Below are positions 10,063 through 20,228 of a stretch of DNA of 30,563 nucleotides, piece after piece. A program made the translations under genes and the position numbers. Each line of letters starts with the position of its first letter. Positions within the stretch are counted from its first letter, which is position 1. The DNA lies in assembly GCA_019693395.1 (NCBI GenBank), contig JAAMXP010006220.1, forward strand, positions 1 through 30,563, given 5' to 3'. Origin of the DNA: Ettlia oleoabundans (taxonomy: Eukaryota; Chlorophyta; Chlorophyceae; Chlamydomonadales). The notes beneath the pieces were generated by a model, which worked only from the letters and a program-made list of their open reading frames with translations, was not told where the DNA came from and ran no database searches.

Positions 10063-13000
10063 CTACGCTGCTCCTGGTGCATACCCGGCGCTGCCGCTGC
10101 CACTGCCTGCCTCCCCCGTTTGGCTGCTGCTGGTTGTACTGGCACCTGCATCCCCTTTGACAGCGTGCTGCGCTCGCACGACATCCTTGTCGTTGCTGTC
10201 ATTCTCATGTAGGCGCCGCACGTCTGCCACGTCAAACTCAGGCTCCACGCCTGTGTCCACACTGCCCAGCAGGCTCATGCCGCCACCTCCCTTGTCAGTT
10301 TCAAGGTCAACATACACTAGCCCCGGCACCAGCTCCTTCAGCTCTCCCTCCAGCCGGTCAATCTCGCTGCCCACAGTTCGGATCACGCCCCGCCCTGCAG
10401 AGATGAGGAAACAAAAGCTCTGCCTGGGAAGACCAGCCGTGCAAAGCCAGGTGCAGGCGTTTGCCGAGGAGTTAAGAGCAGGTGCCAGCAAGGGCATCCA
10501 GCTGGCGCCCTTAGGTGAGCCGCTGCTGTATCAGCTGCCGCAGCTGCATCAGCATTTGCGCAGGGAGTGAAGATGTTGAAGCCTACATTTTGCGCTTAGC
10601 TGTGCAGCTCAGCAAAGGGCACGTGGCATGAAAGTGCATGTTGGGTCTGGCCTCGCAATGCGGTTTGGATGGGGGGCCCGACATGACTCACCGAAGTCCA
10701 TCATTGCCATGTCTATCGCGTCCTCCATGACCTGCTGCGGTACTTGCGGTGCAGTGGTACATGCGGCACTGCGGATCTGCTTGTAAAGGCTGTCGCGCTG
10801 CACTGTGCTCAGGTACTTCTGCACCACGTGCTCTCCGCTCCACTGGATCTCAGCCTTGAACCTGTCGGAGGAGAGCGGGCGTCGCAAGGTTGGTGAGCGG
10901 GCATAGATAAGTGCAAAACAGGGCCCTCAGGCAGCAGGCAGGTGGGCTGGGTATACATCGACAGGCGCAGACAGCAAGGTGTGCCTTGCTTTGCACGAGA
11001 CATGATGTTGTTGCATGACATGCATCGCAATCGCAAGCCCACTTCCGGCCCGTATGCATCCCCACCATGCACTATACAAGCCACCCACCTGTACACGCCA
11101 TCCCCCATCTCCTCGCTCTTTGGGTCAATAACAGTCACCACCATGCGGTCATTCTTCAAGTGATCAACAATGCGGCGCTCCATGACAGGATCCATTGCCT
11201 GACCTGCAGATGCCAGCAAAACTATCAATGGTTCAGCCATCGAACTTGAAGCTCAGTTGAAGCACCATTGTGTCCAGAAGAGGAGCGGGCGGTGCAATGT
11301 ACCTCACGCCAATACCATGCACAATCTGCTCCGCGACCCATGCGAGAGCAGTCATTTGTGCAACTGTCCCAGAATGCACACTACATTTCAGACCAGCACG
11401 ACAGCAGGAGGCCACCTATCAAGAAGCGCTTGTTGGTGCGTATAAGGTGCATAGCAATGACGCCCATCAGCAGGCCCACCGAGATGGACCCCATGGCATC
11501 CCACTGCGGCTGCCCCGTGAAATATGTCATCAATGTGAAGCCGCCTGCACAGGAGAGTGCAGGTGGCCACCAGAGTTAACTTGGTGGCCAGGCCATGCAC
11601 GCAAATACATAGTTCGCCTAGTGGGCAAGCGCCTTGCATGACTGCACATGAAGAATAGGCATGCCAGGACGCGCATTGTTGCCGAAGATCGGTGGATTGG
11701 GCCCACAGCACAGCTTGCCTGCCAGGGCGAGGCCGGCCACCGCTCCTCCATCTTCCCACAAAATCGCTGCGCAGCATGAAACGGAAACAAGCGGCCACCC
11801 GTAACAGACATGCCCAGTGTAGACGAGATATGTATTCACACACATCATATGATGTTGTGAGCATCTTGTAAAAGCCGTGCTGCTGCTGTTGCCCAGCATG
11901 TACTGTCGCCGGAGCAGACCCTTTCGGTGCACATCAAGCAGCAAGCCACTCACCTACTGTGGTGGGGTCCCTGCCACGACGAATATATTGCCACAGCCCC
12001 ATGCCCTGCTCTTGAGCGTTCCGCTGTACAGATTCGTAGGCCACACGCAGCGAGTAAGCCTCCAGTACGCTGCTGCCCAGCAAAACTGTCCATAGCGGCA
12101 AACAAGAGAAACAATGAATGACGAAAATGCAATATGTTTGTGTAGAGCAGCCAGCCTTGATTGACAAATGCGGGCAGAACGGCGCAGAGGAAGCTGTGTG
12201 GGAATGCAGCCAAGCATACAGGCAGGGCAGGTGATTGGGCGAGATCATGCATGCACTTCTAAGGGCACCTTTCCCACTAAATAGTCACTACCATCCCTGC
12301 GGCTGCCACGGGCTCACCTGCAAGACTGAACCACATGTTTTCAAGCGTATGTGGGTTCAGCAGGCTGGTGACGCCATGCACGACAGATGCGCCACATCCG
12401 ACACAGAACACACAGGCGGCTGCACAACAAGGCAAGTTGGCACGACACGAGCTGCTCAGCTGTGCCAGGTTGCAATGGCTCACAGCTTGCCCATATGTTT
12501 GATGCCGATGCGCCTGCATGGAGTTGGCCACACCTCGCATTCCGTCGATGATCAACATCAACACCAGTGTCAGCAGCTGCCCGATGTTGGCAGCTGCCCT
12601 TACCTGAAATCAGCGCATACACATACTTCTCCTTGAGGAAACCGTATTGGTGCTGGCGCGTGGGCTTGCGCCGCGACTGTGTCACACCATGCTTCAGCAG
12701 CAGCTGATTGAACACGTCGGCCAGCGAGTGGAGCCCCTCTGCTAGCAACGCACTGCAGCCATGGAGGCAGATAGAGGTGGTGCTGCTGGTACACAGTATT
12801 GAGCGCTGGGGACAACAATATCTACAACCAATCATGAACCAATAGCAGTCTGTTGCACACCCGAGCAGCCGTCAGCAGATAGCAGTAGCACTGCGCATCA
12901 TCACCCCAAGCTCTGAGGCCAGCACTATCAATGCAGCTGCCTCCCTCACCCACTGCCAGTGACAGCCCAGGTAAACATCTTCGCCACAAATATAATGGCG

Positions 13001-13674
13001 TTCACCACCACAGCTGTGTTGACCGCCTTGAGCTCACGTTCATGGGCCGCGCTGGGGCTATTTGCTGGCAGCGGCGCGGGTGGCTGCAGAGTGCTGCTGC
13101 TGCTTCTGCTGTCATCGCTGCTGCCAGGGGTGCTGCCGGGTCGCAACCATACCTGCCACCAGGGAGCTGAGCTGGTATAGTTACGCCGTTGGCCATCTGA
13201 ATCCTGCCCTCCAGGCTGATGCGACCAGGAAGGTGACAGGGCGTGCATGGTCCGTGGTGGCAGCCGTAGGCCCCAACCAGGTTGAGGTGCCGGCTTCAGC
13301 CGGAGCACATGCAACCGTGCCAGCTTGCCAGGCTCACGGCAAGCCTGCTCCAGGGTACTGCTGCAAAACACTGCATTTGGATGGCGCTGCAGTCGGCGAG
13401 GTCTGCTACTGCTGGAGCTGCTGCTGCTGAAGCTGCTGCTGCCTGCTGGCAGCAAAACGCGTGGCAGCCGTGGCGCTGCAGCGGCAGCGCTTGAGGCAGC
13501 CATCCCCCGTCCTCGTGGGCCACCTGCCAGGCTACTGCACTGCTGCATTTGGACCACACTGCTCAGGCCTGGCCGCCAAAGAAGCTGAAGATCGGAACAA
13601 CAAAGTCCCCACAAACCGGGCGCTTGGCTAGCACAGCTGCGTGATAGCAGGCTGCGCGCAACCTGCCTGATCAT
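10063..13674 (-). CDS. SLC30A9: SLC30A9/ZnT9-like cation diffusion facilitator
   Basis: Nine exons on the minus strand: 13674-12950, 12752-12604, 12419-12318, 12085-11954, 11766-11719, 11544-11416, 11203-11089, 10861-10692 and 10394-10063, giving 633 aa. The first ~225 residues start MIRQVARSLLSRSC, a mitochondrial-type presequence, then are Ser/Ala/Arg-rich with a run of Ser. The transporter domain follows: NTAVVVNAIIFVAKMFTWA, then AEGLHSLADVFNQ, whose HxxxD (H250, D254) is the metal site. Next come YGFLKEKYVYALIS, RRGRDPTTVAILWEDGGAVAG and QPQWDAMGSISVG. The C-terminal domain ends in VGSEIDRLEGELKELVP, as in ZnT9. Exon junctions reproduce human ZnT9 spacing residue for residue at several points. 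ZnT9 exports zinc from mitochondria; that role is inferred here. The last ~65 residues are low-complexity Gly/Ser. One intron begins with GC (11718). The gene is divergent from gene F. Confidence 0.92.
11545..11718 (-). other. GC-AG intron in the SLC30A9-like gene
   Basis: On the minus strand the donor is GCAG|GCAAGC and the acceptor is TGTGCAG. Joining gives ALAG|GFTLMTYFTG, which matches human ZnT9 in length (20 residues from AAVLG to SITG). No GT nearby preserves the frame. Confidence 0.85.
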
Positions 13675-13944
13675 CCAACATGCAGGGGGGCTGCAAAGGA
13701 TTACTCAGCAAGCGGCGAAGGGCGCTTCCGTCTGTGGTACCGTGGCTGCTTATGAGACACACGATACGCAATTCTCATTTGCAAGATGATGTAGTGCAAG
13801 CTGGCGCCTGGTAGCGCAGCCTGTCAAGCAGATGCCATTCACTGCCACGCAAGCATCTCCCCCGAAAGCGGGGTGCTGGAATAGGGACTCTTGCGCGTGC
13901 ATTTATTGTGAAAAGCGTGTTCCACGAATCTCTTCAGCGAGCAA
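13675..13944. promoter_or_regulatory. Shared upstream region of divergent genes E and F
   Basis: About 270 bases lie between the ATG at 13674 (minus) and the proposed ATG at 13945 (plus). Both promoters should be here or within the first transcribed bases. An ATG at 13680 starts a short frame but would leave no room for a promoter. I see no named motif. Confidence 0.4.
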
Positions 13945-15430
13945 ATGGCCCATCGTGGCGGTTCACGCATAACAAGGTGCACCGCTTCTCTCTGCCACAG
14001 ACAGAAGCAAGTCTTGCATGCCGGAAATGCTAGAGGATCAGTATCCATGAATGCATTAGTGCTGGTTATGGGGGCGGGCTAACCACACCTCCGTTTGCCG
14101 CTTGTGCCGGCCGACCAGCAGCAACCCTGCTGCCCGCATTCCTGCAGAACTGGCCGCGTGTTGGAAGATCAGTTTTTCAAGAAAGCCAAGGTAGCGGGGC
14201 TTAAGATTCCCCTGCAATCAAGCGACATGTTTAAGCCTGCTTTTGGCAATCATTTGTATGATGTCAACATCTGGCTGCTCCCTACCTTGTGGAACAGGCC
14301 TCGGGCTATGTGGCGAGGTCCGCTTATAAGCTTCAAGAAATCCAGCAAAAACACAAATTGATACCACAGGGTGGTCAAGTGTTGGATTTGGGTTGCCACC
14401 CAGGCGCATGGCTCCAGGTAGGTTGCTGGGCATTGGGCAGGCACAGCTTAAGAGTGTCGCAACATTCAGTGTTTCATTCATAAACCCATAACTACAGGTT
14501 GCATGTGAGGCACTTGGACCCATAAGAAAGGGTGGAAGAGTGATTGGGGTGGACATTCAGGTGTGCTGGTCACTTTTATTTGAGCATGGCAGGGAAAATG
14601 CATGAGCGGCTCGGAAGCGCTGCACAGTGGAGTCGCTCCGAACCTTACCACTGCCGCCGGCACAAATGCCCTTTGCAGGAGACAAAACGGCCTGACAAGT
14701 TCTGCGATGACCGCGTGATGATTGTGCAGGCCGATGCTCGCCTGCTGGGTCCGGCATTCTGGCAGGAGCATTGCCCTGGTGGCTTTGACGCAGTGCTATC
14801 AGACATGTAAGAGCAGCAATACTGTCTCTGGACTAGCTGGCTGGCTGGCTAAGTTGATCCAATAATGCATTTAGGCTGGAAATGGAGACGTGTTCGTACT
14901 GAGGGTGATAGCTGGGCTGCCTACACGTGGCGCAGGTGCCATTTCACGCTGGGAAACTCTGTGGCGGATGCGTACAAGTCGTTGGCACTGGCCCGCACTG
15001 CCTGGACCATAGCGACCGGCAGCGAGGGTGTTGAGGCGGCAGACCTGAATTCGCCCTTAAGCAGAGGGGTGCTGAAGCCGGGAGGCAGTCTTGTCATGAA
15101 GCTGCTGCAGGGCTCAGGTGTGTGCTCCCAACCAGGCCCTGCTGTACCACCCTATAATCAGGCCATTACCGTCCAGATCAGCAATGCTGGAGGTTGGCTC
15201 TGCTGTTGAGCTGGCCGAGGGGCTCCACATGCATCACACGTAAAACTCCAATGTGCACTGGATTTTGGCACTATTCAGCTGGCAACTGCCCATCGCCACT
15301 CCATAATGCAGGTACACAGGAGTTTGCTGCTGAGCTGCGCCGTGACTTTGCTAAGGTGGCGTGGCACCGGCCCAAGGCCACACGCAGCGAGAGCAAGGAG
15401 GTCTTCCTGCTGGGCCTAAAGCGGAAGTAA
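13945..15430 (+). CDS. rlmE: FtsJ/RlmE-type rRNA 2'-O-methyltransferase
   Basis: Seven exons: 13945-13976, 14148-14190, 14298-14417, 14498-14560, 14679-14806, 14936-15117 and 15312-15430, giving 228 aa (E. coli RlmE has 209). The fold is a SAM-dependent Rossmann methyltransferase that methylates a 2'-O of large-subunit rRNA. The catalytic K-D-K-E tetrad is present: K36 in RSAYKLQEIQ, D128 in AVLSDM, K184 in LVMKLLQG and E219 in SKEVFLLG, with spacing close to that of RlmE. The SAM-binding motif I is VLDLGCHPGAWLQ, with His where the family usually has Ala. After SDM comes CHFTLG instead of the bacterial APxxxG. The first exon (MAHRGGSRIT plus a split Arg codon) is inferred from an ATG with the right phase and donor (AG|GTGCAC). 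The other six exons are firm. No clear transit peptide is seen, so the compartment is open. Confidence 0.88.
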
Positions 15431-15632
15431 TCCTTGCAAGAGCTGGGCAAGCACTCGCGTGCCCTGCCATATAGATGGCCATCTACGCTTCCGCTGTCGC
15501 GTTCATTGCTTGCTCTGCAGTCGTTTTTAACCTGCTGCCGCTTGTATATGCTGGTTGACTCCTGCTATTCTACCTCAATCACTCACTCTATGACAGCAAC
15601 GTTTTTCTACTAACAATACACCTCCTAATGAC

Positions 15633-15637
15633 TGTAA
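15633..15637 (+). terminator. TGTAA poly(A) signal of the methyltransferase gene
   Basis: TGTAA lies about 200 bases after the stop at 15430, just before the convergent gene's stop at 15701, so the two 3' ends probably abut or overlap. Confidence 0.4.
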
Positions 15638-15700
15638 ACATCTCGCAAATAGCAGCACGAGTGTTGCACTAGCCCTGCTCCCAACTTACTAATGCTTATT

Positions 15701-17360
15701 CTATCCAGCCTCGCCAACGTAATGCCTTTCTTGCTGGTGCTGCCCATGCCGCTGCCGCAGCCGCTCTATAACCTCCACTGGCAGCGCAAAGGTTGGGTCA
15801 ATGCGCTGCAGCCCAGGACGACCCATCAGTGACAGCCCTGCAATGCCGAAGAAGGTGTGGTACACATCCACCTGGTCCTCTGGCCTGTCACTAATGCCGC
15901 CCCCATCCTCATCCTGCACGCAGTCAGCAGTCATGCGATTGGTCAGGCATGCCAAGTCCAAAGGGCAGTGCCCTTCACAAACAGCCGTTGTATGTGTTGT
16001 GCAAGGTACACATCATGCCATTTAGTGAGCACGGCGCGATGCGACCGGGGCTGCAAACAGCAGCAGTATGCTTGCAGCCAACAAGGAGCGCTCCAGCAGC
16101 TTGCCTGGCAGTCCAGGATGAAGTCTGTGAGTGCTTGCTGGTCAATCCAGTGCAGGCGGCCTAGTATGGACAGAGCTGACAGGCACCACCAGGAATAGCA
16201 CACGTCCTGCAGCTTCTCGGGCCGTCCATTGAGCCCACCGTTCTTGGTCTGCCGCTCGCACAACCTGTGGGAGATCATGACAACCGTTGAGGCGATGGCA
16301 ATAGTGTGTTGACTCGCTGTCTGCCTTCTACACAGCTGTAAACAGGTGGCTAGGCTGCGACGGAGCAAGCAAAAATCGAAATGCAAGAATGCTGGCAACC
16401 TTTTTTACCACACAGCGATAGTCAATAAGGTTGACTGCCCAGCAGCAGTCACAGCGAGTGCAGCATTCCGCACCACCAGCATAGCAGGTCTGCATCAACG
16501 AGGTCCAACCGCTCTGCAATGTCCAATGCCGCCACACATGTGAACACCTGCCCCGCATGCGATTCATTACCTGCAGCACATTCGGCACAAACAACACGCA
16601 GCATCAGCAACTGCAGCAGTTCCTAACCCCACGTACCATAAGCAAGCATATGCAGCCTGCGCCTGCATGCAGCACAGCGCCAGCCGCACCTGGTGTGCAG
16701 CCAAAGCCGCCGTCAAAGTTTTTGCTGGAAGCCACGTATCGGGCTGCCGCCTGCAAATCAATGGCGTCCAGGCGATCCAGCAACCACAGCGCAGACAGCG
16801 CGCAATAAGAGAAGCGGGTGTCTATCTCGCCCCATTCATCGCCCCAGAAGGAGCCATCAGGCTGCTGCAGCCCCGCCACATCTGCGGCCAGGTGAGCGCA
16901 ACACCACCTCCAGCACAGTTGACACGAGGTTCAGAAAGGCCATACCATGAACTGAGGTTGACTTTGTCCGCGGGATCCTTCATTTTAAGCACGTGCTGGC
17001 GACAGGCAGGGGAGAACGCATAAAAGCAACACTACGTGTAGGAGGAACACCACCATGCAGGTCAAGCATGCTCGTTGCAGCTAGCAACTCACAACGTGCT
17101 ACTACGTCTGCATCGACCCGGTGCAGCTCGTCATACAACGCCAGTATCTGCAGCGCACTCAGCGTGTACAGCAGGTGCGGGTCATGGCGCTCGCTGCCAC
17201 CAAACCCGCCGTTAACGTTTTGGCAGCCCAGCACCCAGGACACCACGGCGTCCCGGTCCATGAGCTCCAGCCGCCCCAGCAGGTGCAGCGCCGTCAGGCC
17301 CCAGTACACGCCGCTCATGCGGAAGTGCTCGGTGGCATAGTACTCAAAGCTAGTCTTGTT
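15701..17360 (-). CDS. RABGGTB: Rab geranylgeranyltransferase beta subunit (5' end unresolved)
   Basis: Five conserved exons on the minus strand: 17360-17096, 16881-16690, 16570-16474, 16264-16105 and 15913-15701, giving 308 aa, nearly the whole protein. The prenyltransferase alpha-alpha barrel repeats are clear: [90 protein letters not shown] and [13 protein letters not shown]. The zinc ligands Asp and Cys (QDVCYSWW) and His (DVYHTFFG) are all present. With the alpha subunit and REP it attaches geranylgeranyl groups to C-terminal cysteines of Rab GTPases in the cytosol. Upstream, an ATG at 17477 (MPYTPAAAPARPS) is in frame with exon 17360, but stops lie between. A different frame at 17428 reads LVHKAVNDFAAHS, resembling the family's KHxxYI start. 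The last intron begins with GC (16104). Confidence 0.92.
15914..16104 (-). other. GC-AG intron in the RABGGTB gene
   Basis: On the minus strand the donor is CCAG|GCAAGC and the acceptor is CGTGCAG. It joins ILDCQ to [13 protein letters not shown], a junction conserved in the family ([16 protein letters not shown]). The exact CAG|GAT join leaves no GT option. Confidence 0.88.
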
Positions 17361-17925
17361 CTGCACCACCAGACGGTGTTGCGGTTAATCGAGTGGGCGG
17401 CAAAGTCATTTACAGCCTTGTGCACAAGCCCACAGGAAGGAGGGACGAGCGGGGGCCGCCGCCGGTGTATAAGGCATAACGCGTAACAACACCCTTTTCT
17501 CGGTTTTTTTACGTTGGAACCACATTACGGCAGTGTCCTCAATGTGTGAAAGCACCGTGATCGAGACGCGATCAACCCCACCCAAGACGCGCTGCTCGCA
17601 ATCCTGCCCAATGGTGATATCTTATATGCACGCGTCCACACACCTCGCTGAAAGCGCAAATGTAGTTTGCATGCTTGTCTGCCAGCAACTCTTGCCGCTG
17701 CCGGTGCACCATGGCTGCGTGGGAGCCCTGAAATGCGGCTAATAGCAGCTACCGCTATCAACACAATCACCGGTCTTCAACGCTTTCAACTTTCTCCTTC
17801 CGCGCGCTCTGAGCTGGCAAATGCTGGGAAATGCTGGTGGAAAACAGCAGAGACGTGCATTGTGTCGCCTAGCGTGCATTGGCAATCACAGGTCAATTTT
17901 GCAACCAAACAGGGGGCACTTGCAA
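17361..17925. promoter_or_regulatory. 5' end of RABGGTB and shared upstream region with the SPOUT1-like gene
   Basis: Divergent start regions of two genes. The part 17361-17480 probably encodes the missing N-terminus of RABGGTB, but its three reading frames conflict. From 17481 to 17925 I see no coding signal on either strand. A run of T at 17506-17512 is the only obvious low-complexity tract. Both promoters should lie in this 450-base stretch. Confidence 0.45.
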
Positions 17926-19970
17926 ATGAAGACCGACAAGAAAAAGCGAGACAAGCAGGCAAACGGAGAAGACGGATCTGCCAAAACGAGAAAACACAAG
18001 CAGCATGCAAATGCAGAGGAAACAGCAAGGTGAGTTGCGCATGCAGGCTGGTTGCTCAGGGCTGTGGAACTTGCAACGGGCCTCGCTTCAAATTTGCAAC
18101 AGGGAAACGTCAACTCCGTAGCGCAAGGAGGCAAACGACATAATGCTGCCCCTGCTGTCACCTGCCTGCCGTCCCCAGCCCCTTAGCAGGCCCTCCACAA
18201 GCGGCCGCTGCTACACCGTGTCGATTGCGGTGGCGGCCTCCTGCATTGCAAACGCACAAAACTTGGAGTTGGCCACTCTCCTAGCAGGCCAGGTGGCACG
18301 GGCGGCCGCTATTTTTAATATTGACGAGGTTGTTGTGCTGGACGATGCGCCTGACAAGCAACCCGGCCACGTCAGCAGCGCAGCTGCGCTGTTTGCCCGC
18401 GTGCTGCAGTTCATGGAGACGCCACAATATCTCAAAAAGTGAGACGGGATTGCCCGGTCAGTGGCACGGCATCAGCAGCAAGAACAGGAGCGGTGCCTTG
18501 AGGCTTGCTGCTGGTGGTCATATGGCTGTCAGGCGGGCCATGATGGAATAGCTTTTGACCGTGACTGTTCTGCAGGGCATTGATTCCCATGCACCCTGAC
18601 CTTAAATATGCCGGTGTCTTACCACCGCTGGATGCGCCGCACCACCTGCGCTCTACGGAGTGGGGGCCATACCGTGAGGGTGTGGTGCGGCGCAGCGCCA
18701 AGGGCGAGGGATCTTGGGTAGATGTCGGATTAGACAAAGAGGCCTACATCCCGCAGGTGAGCTGCTTGCAAGGAAGCGAGGACAACGGGGGTTTGACTTT
18801 GGAGGGTTGGAATGCCAGGGCAGGTGCCATCACGTTCTGTTTGCATGCCGGCTGCACATAACTGCAGGTGCCCACAAGAAATTACTGTCAACACACAGCA
18901 TGCATGGCTTGTGATGTGCGCTAATAGAGGTGGGGTTCGAGGACATACTTATCCCCATCGCAAGACGTTTAATCCAGTGACTCTGGCCCCAACTGCTGAA
19001 CTGCAGGCAGCGCGGCAGGGAGTGCGACTTACGTTGAGCATGGGGGAGCAGCCCTCGCCAATCACAGTGCAGGGGCAGCAAGTGCTGCAGGGGCAGCTGG
19101 CACTACCGACTGGTGAGGAGCCAGCCTGAATACGTGAGTTGTGATGGCTTCACAGCAGCTGCAGCTCTTGTATGTACCCTTCGCACATGTTGCTGGTTGC
19201 GTGCCACTTTGGTGGTGAGTAAACAACCTGACTTATCAAATTGTGCATCCCTCACTCGTGTGTGCTTTATGCAGACCCGCGGGAGAAGGCAGGCCTCTAC
19301 TGGGGCTACATCACGCGCATCGCGCCAAGCCTGCAGGCCATGTTGGAGCAATGCCCCTTCCCAGGCGGCTACGACCTGACATTGGGCACCTCAGGTATGT
19401 ATCTGGGAATGTCGGGTGAAGCCAAGTGAGGGCTGTTGCAGTATTATGGTTTGAGCTGCCTGCATTCTTGGATGTTTAGCATTGCTTTCTGTGATGGAGT
19501 AGGGCGTGGTTATCTGCTGTCTACAAAGTTGCTCAGACCCTGAACAAGCTGGCTATGTTGCCCCCCTCCCATGCTTCAGAACGTGGCGAGCGATCACCAC
19601 CTTGCCAGCTTGAACTGCGAGCCTTCCGGCACCTGCTGGTGGTGTTTGGAGGGCCGCAGGGTTTGGAGTATGCACTGCAGCATGACGACCTTGCAGGGAA
19701 GCACAGCTGTCCCAGTGAAATGTTTGACAGGCAAGTAGAGCGGCCAACGGAATAAATACATGCATGTTTCTGCACATGCTTCTGCCCCATTCAGTTTTAC
19801 GGCAGCGGCTGGTGCCTATTGTTATGGTGCAATTGGTTTTTTTGTGTGGCTGCAGGTATTTAAACACATGTTTCGACCAGGGCAGCCGCACTATCCGCAG
19901 CGAAGAGGCTATCCTAATATCTTTGGCCTTCCTGCAGCCAGCCATCGCAGCCGCAACAGCCGAGGCGTAG
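17926..19970 (+). CDS. SPOUT1: SPOUT1 (C9orf114)-like SPOUT RNA methyltransferase
   Basis: Seven exons: 17926-18029, 18187-18438, 18576-18756, 19007-19112, 19275-19394, 19580-19730 and 19856-19970, giving 342 aa (human SPOUT1 has 376). The N-terminus (MKTDKKKRDKQANGED, then KTRKHKQHANAEE) is Lys-rich like the human protein and could act in nuclear or nucleolar localisation. The body follows the human order: YTVSIAVAASCIANAQ, LAGQVARAAAIFNIDEVVV, FMETPQYLKKALIPMHPDL, AGVLPPLDAPHHLRS, GVRLTLSM, DPREKAGLYWGYITRIA, GYDLTLGTSERG, HLLVVFGGPQGLE, and the knot segment CFDQGSRTIRSEEAILISL near residues 310-328. The deep-trefoil knot should bind SAM, and an OB-like insert sits in the middle. The RNA target in algae is unknown. 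Intron 6 begins with GC (19731). It is divergent from RABGGTB. Confidence 0.93.
19731..19855 (+). other. GC-AG intron in the SPOUT1-like gene
   Basis: The donor GACAG|GCAAGT is followed by the acceptor GGCTGCAG. Joining gives EMFDR|YLNTCFDQGSRTIR, matching human FDLYVNTCPGQGSRTIR. The next base completes AGG, and no in-phase GT exists nearby. Confidence 0.88.
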
Positions 19971-20047
19971 CGGCACCCGTGGGCTGCGAGAATGCTGGCC
20001 GCGATACGTATTGACTGTTGCTTCTCCGCAGCTCTTCATAACTGCTC

Positions 20048-20052
20048 TGTAA
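20048..20052 (+). terminator. TGTAA poly(A) signal of the SPOUT1-like gene
   Basis: TGTAA lies about 80 bases after the stop at 19970 and before the start of the next gene at 20229. That leaves about 170 bases for the promoter of panC. Confidence 0.4.
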
Positions 20053-20228
20053 TGACGATCCTGCCCATGTTCTTTGGCCAATGCAATCATTGCAAGCCAT
20101 GCTATGCAACGACAGCAGCCGCCAGCAGCACACAGAGCGGCAGTGGTGACCAAAAGCAGGCCAAAAGTCCCGCATGCAGGATTGTGCGGCTCTGTTTCAT
20201 TTCCACACATCTCATTCATCTCAACGCG

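Noticed and set aside
9408..10160. A 250-codon plus-strand open frame across the transporter's end
   Set aside because: It runs in a different frame through the last transporter exon and into antisense of the SLC30A9-like gene, with no domain.
13390..13450. GCT/CTG trinucleotide-rich stretch as a special repeat element
   Set aside because: It is coding: on the minus strand it gives the Ser/Ala-rich N-terminus of the SLC30A9-like protein. Similar GCA/CAG bias occurs throughout the window.
13680..13803. ATG at 13680 as the start of the FtsJ-type gene
   Set aside because: It lies 5 bases from the divergent SLC30A9-like start, leaving no promoter, and reaches a stop without a convincing donor. 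The ATG at 13945 has matching phase.
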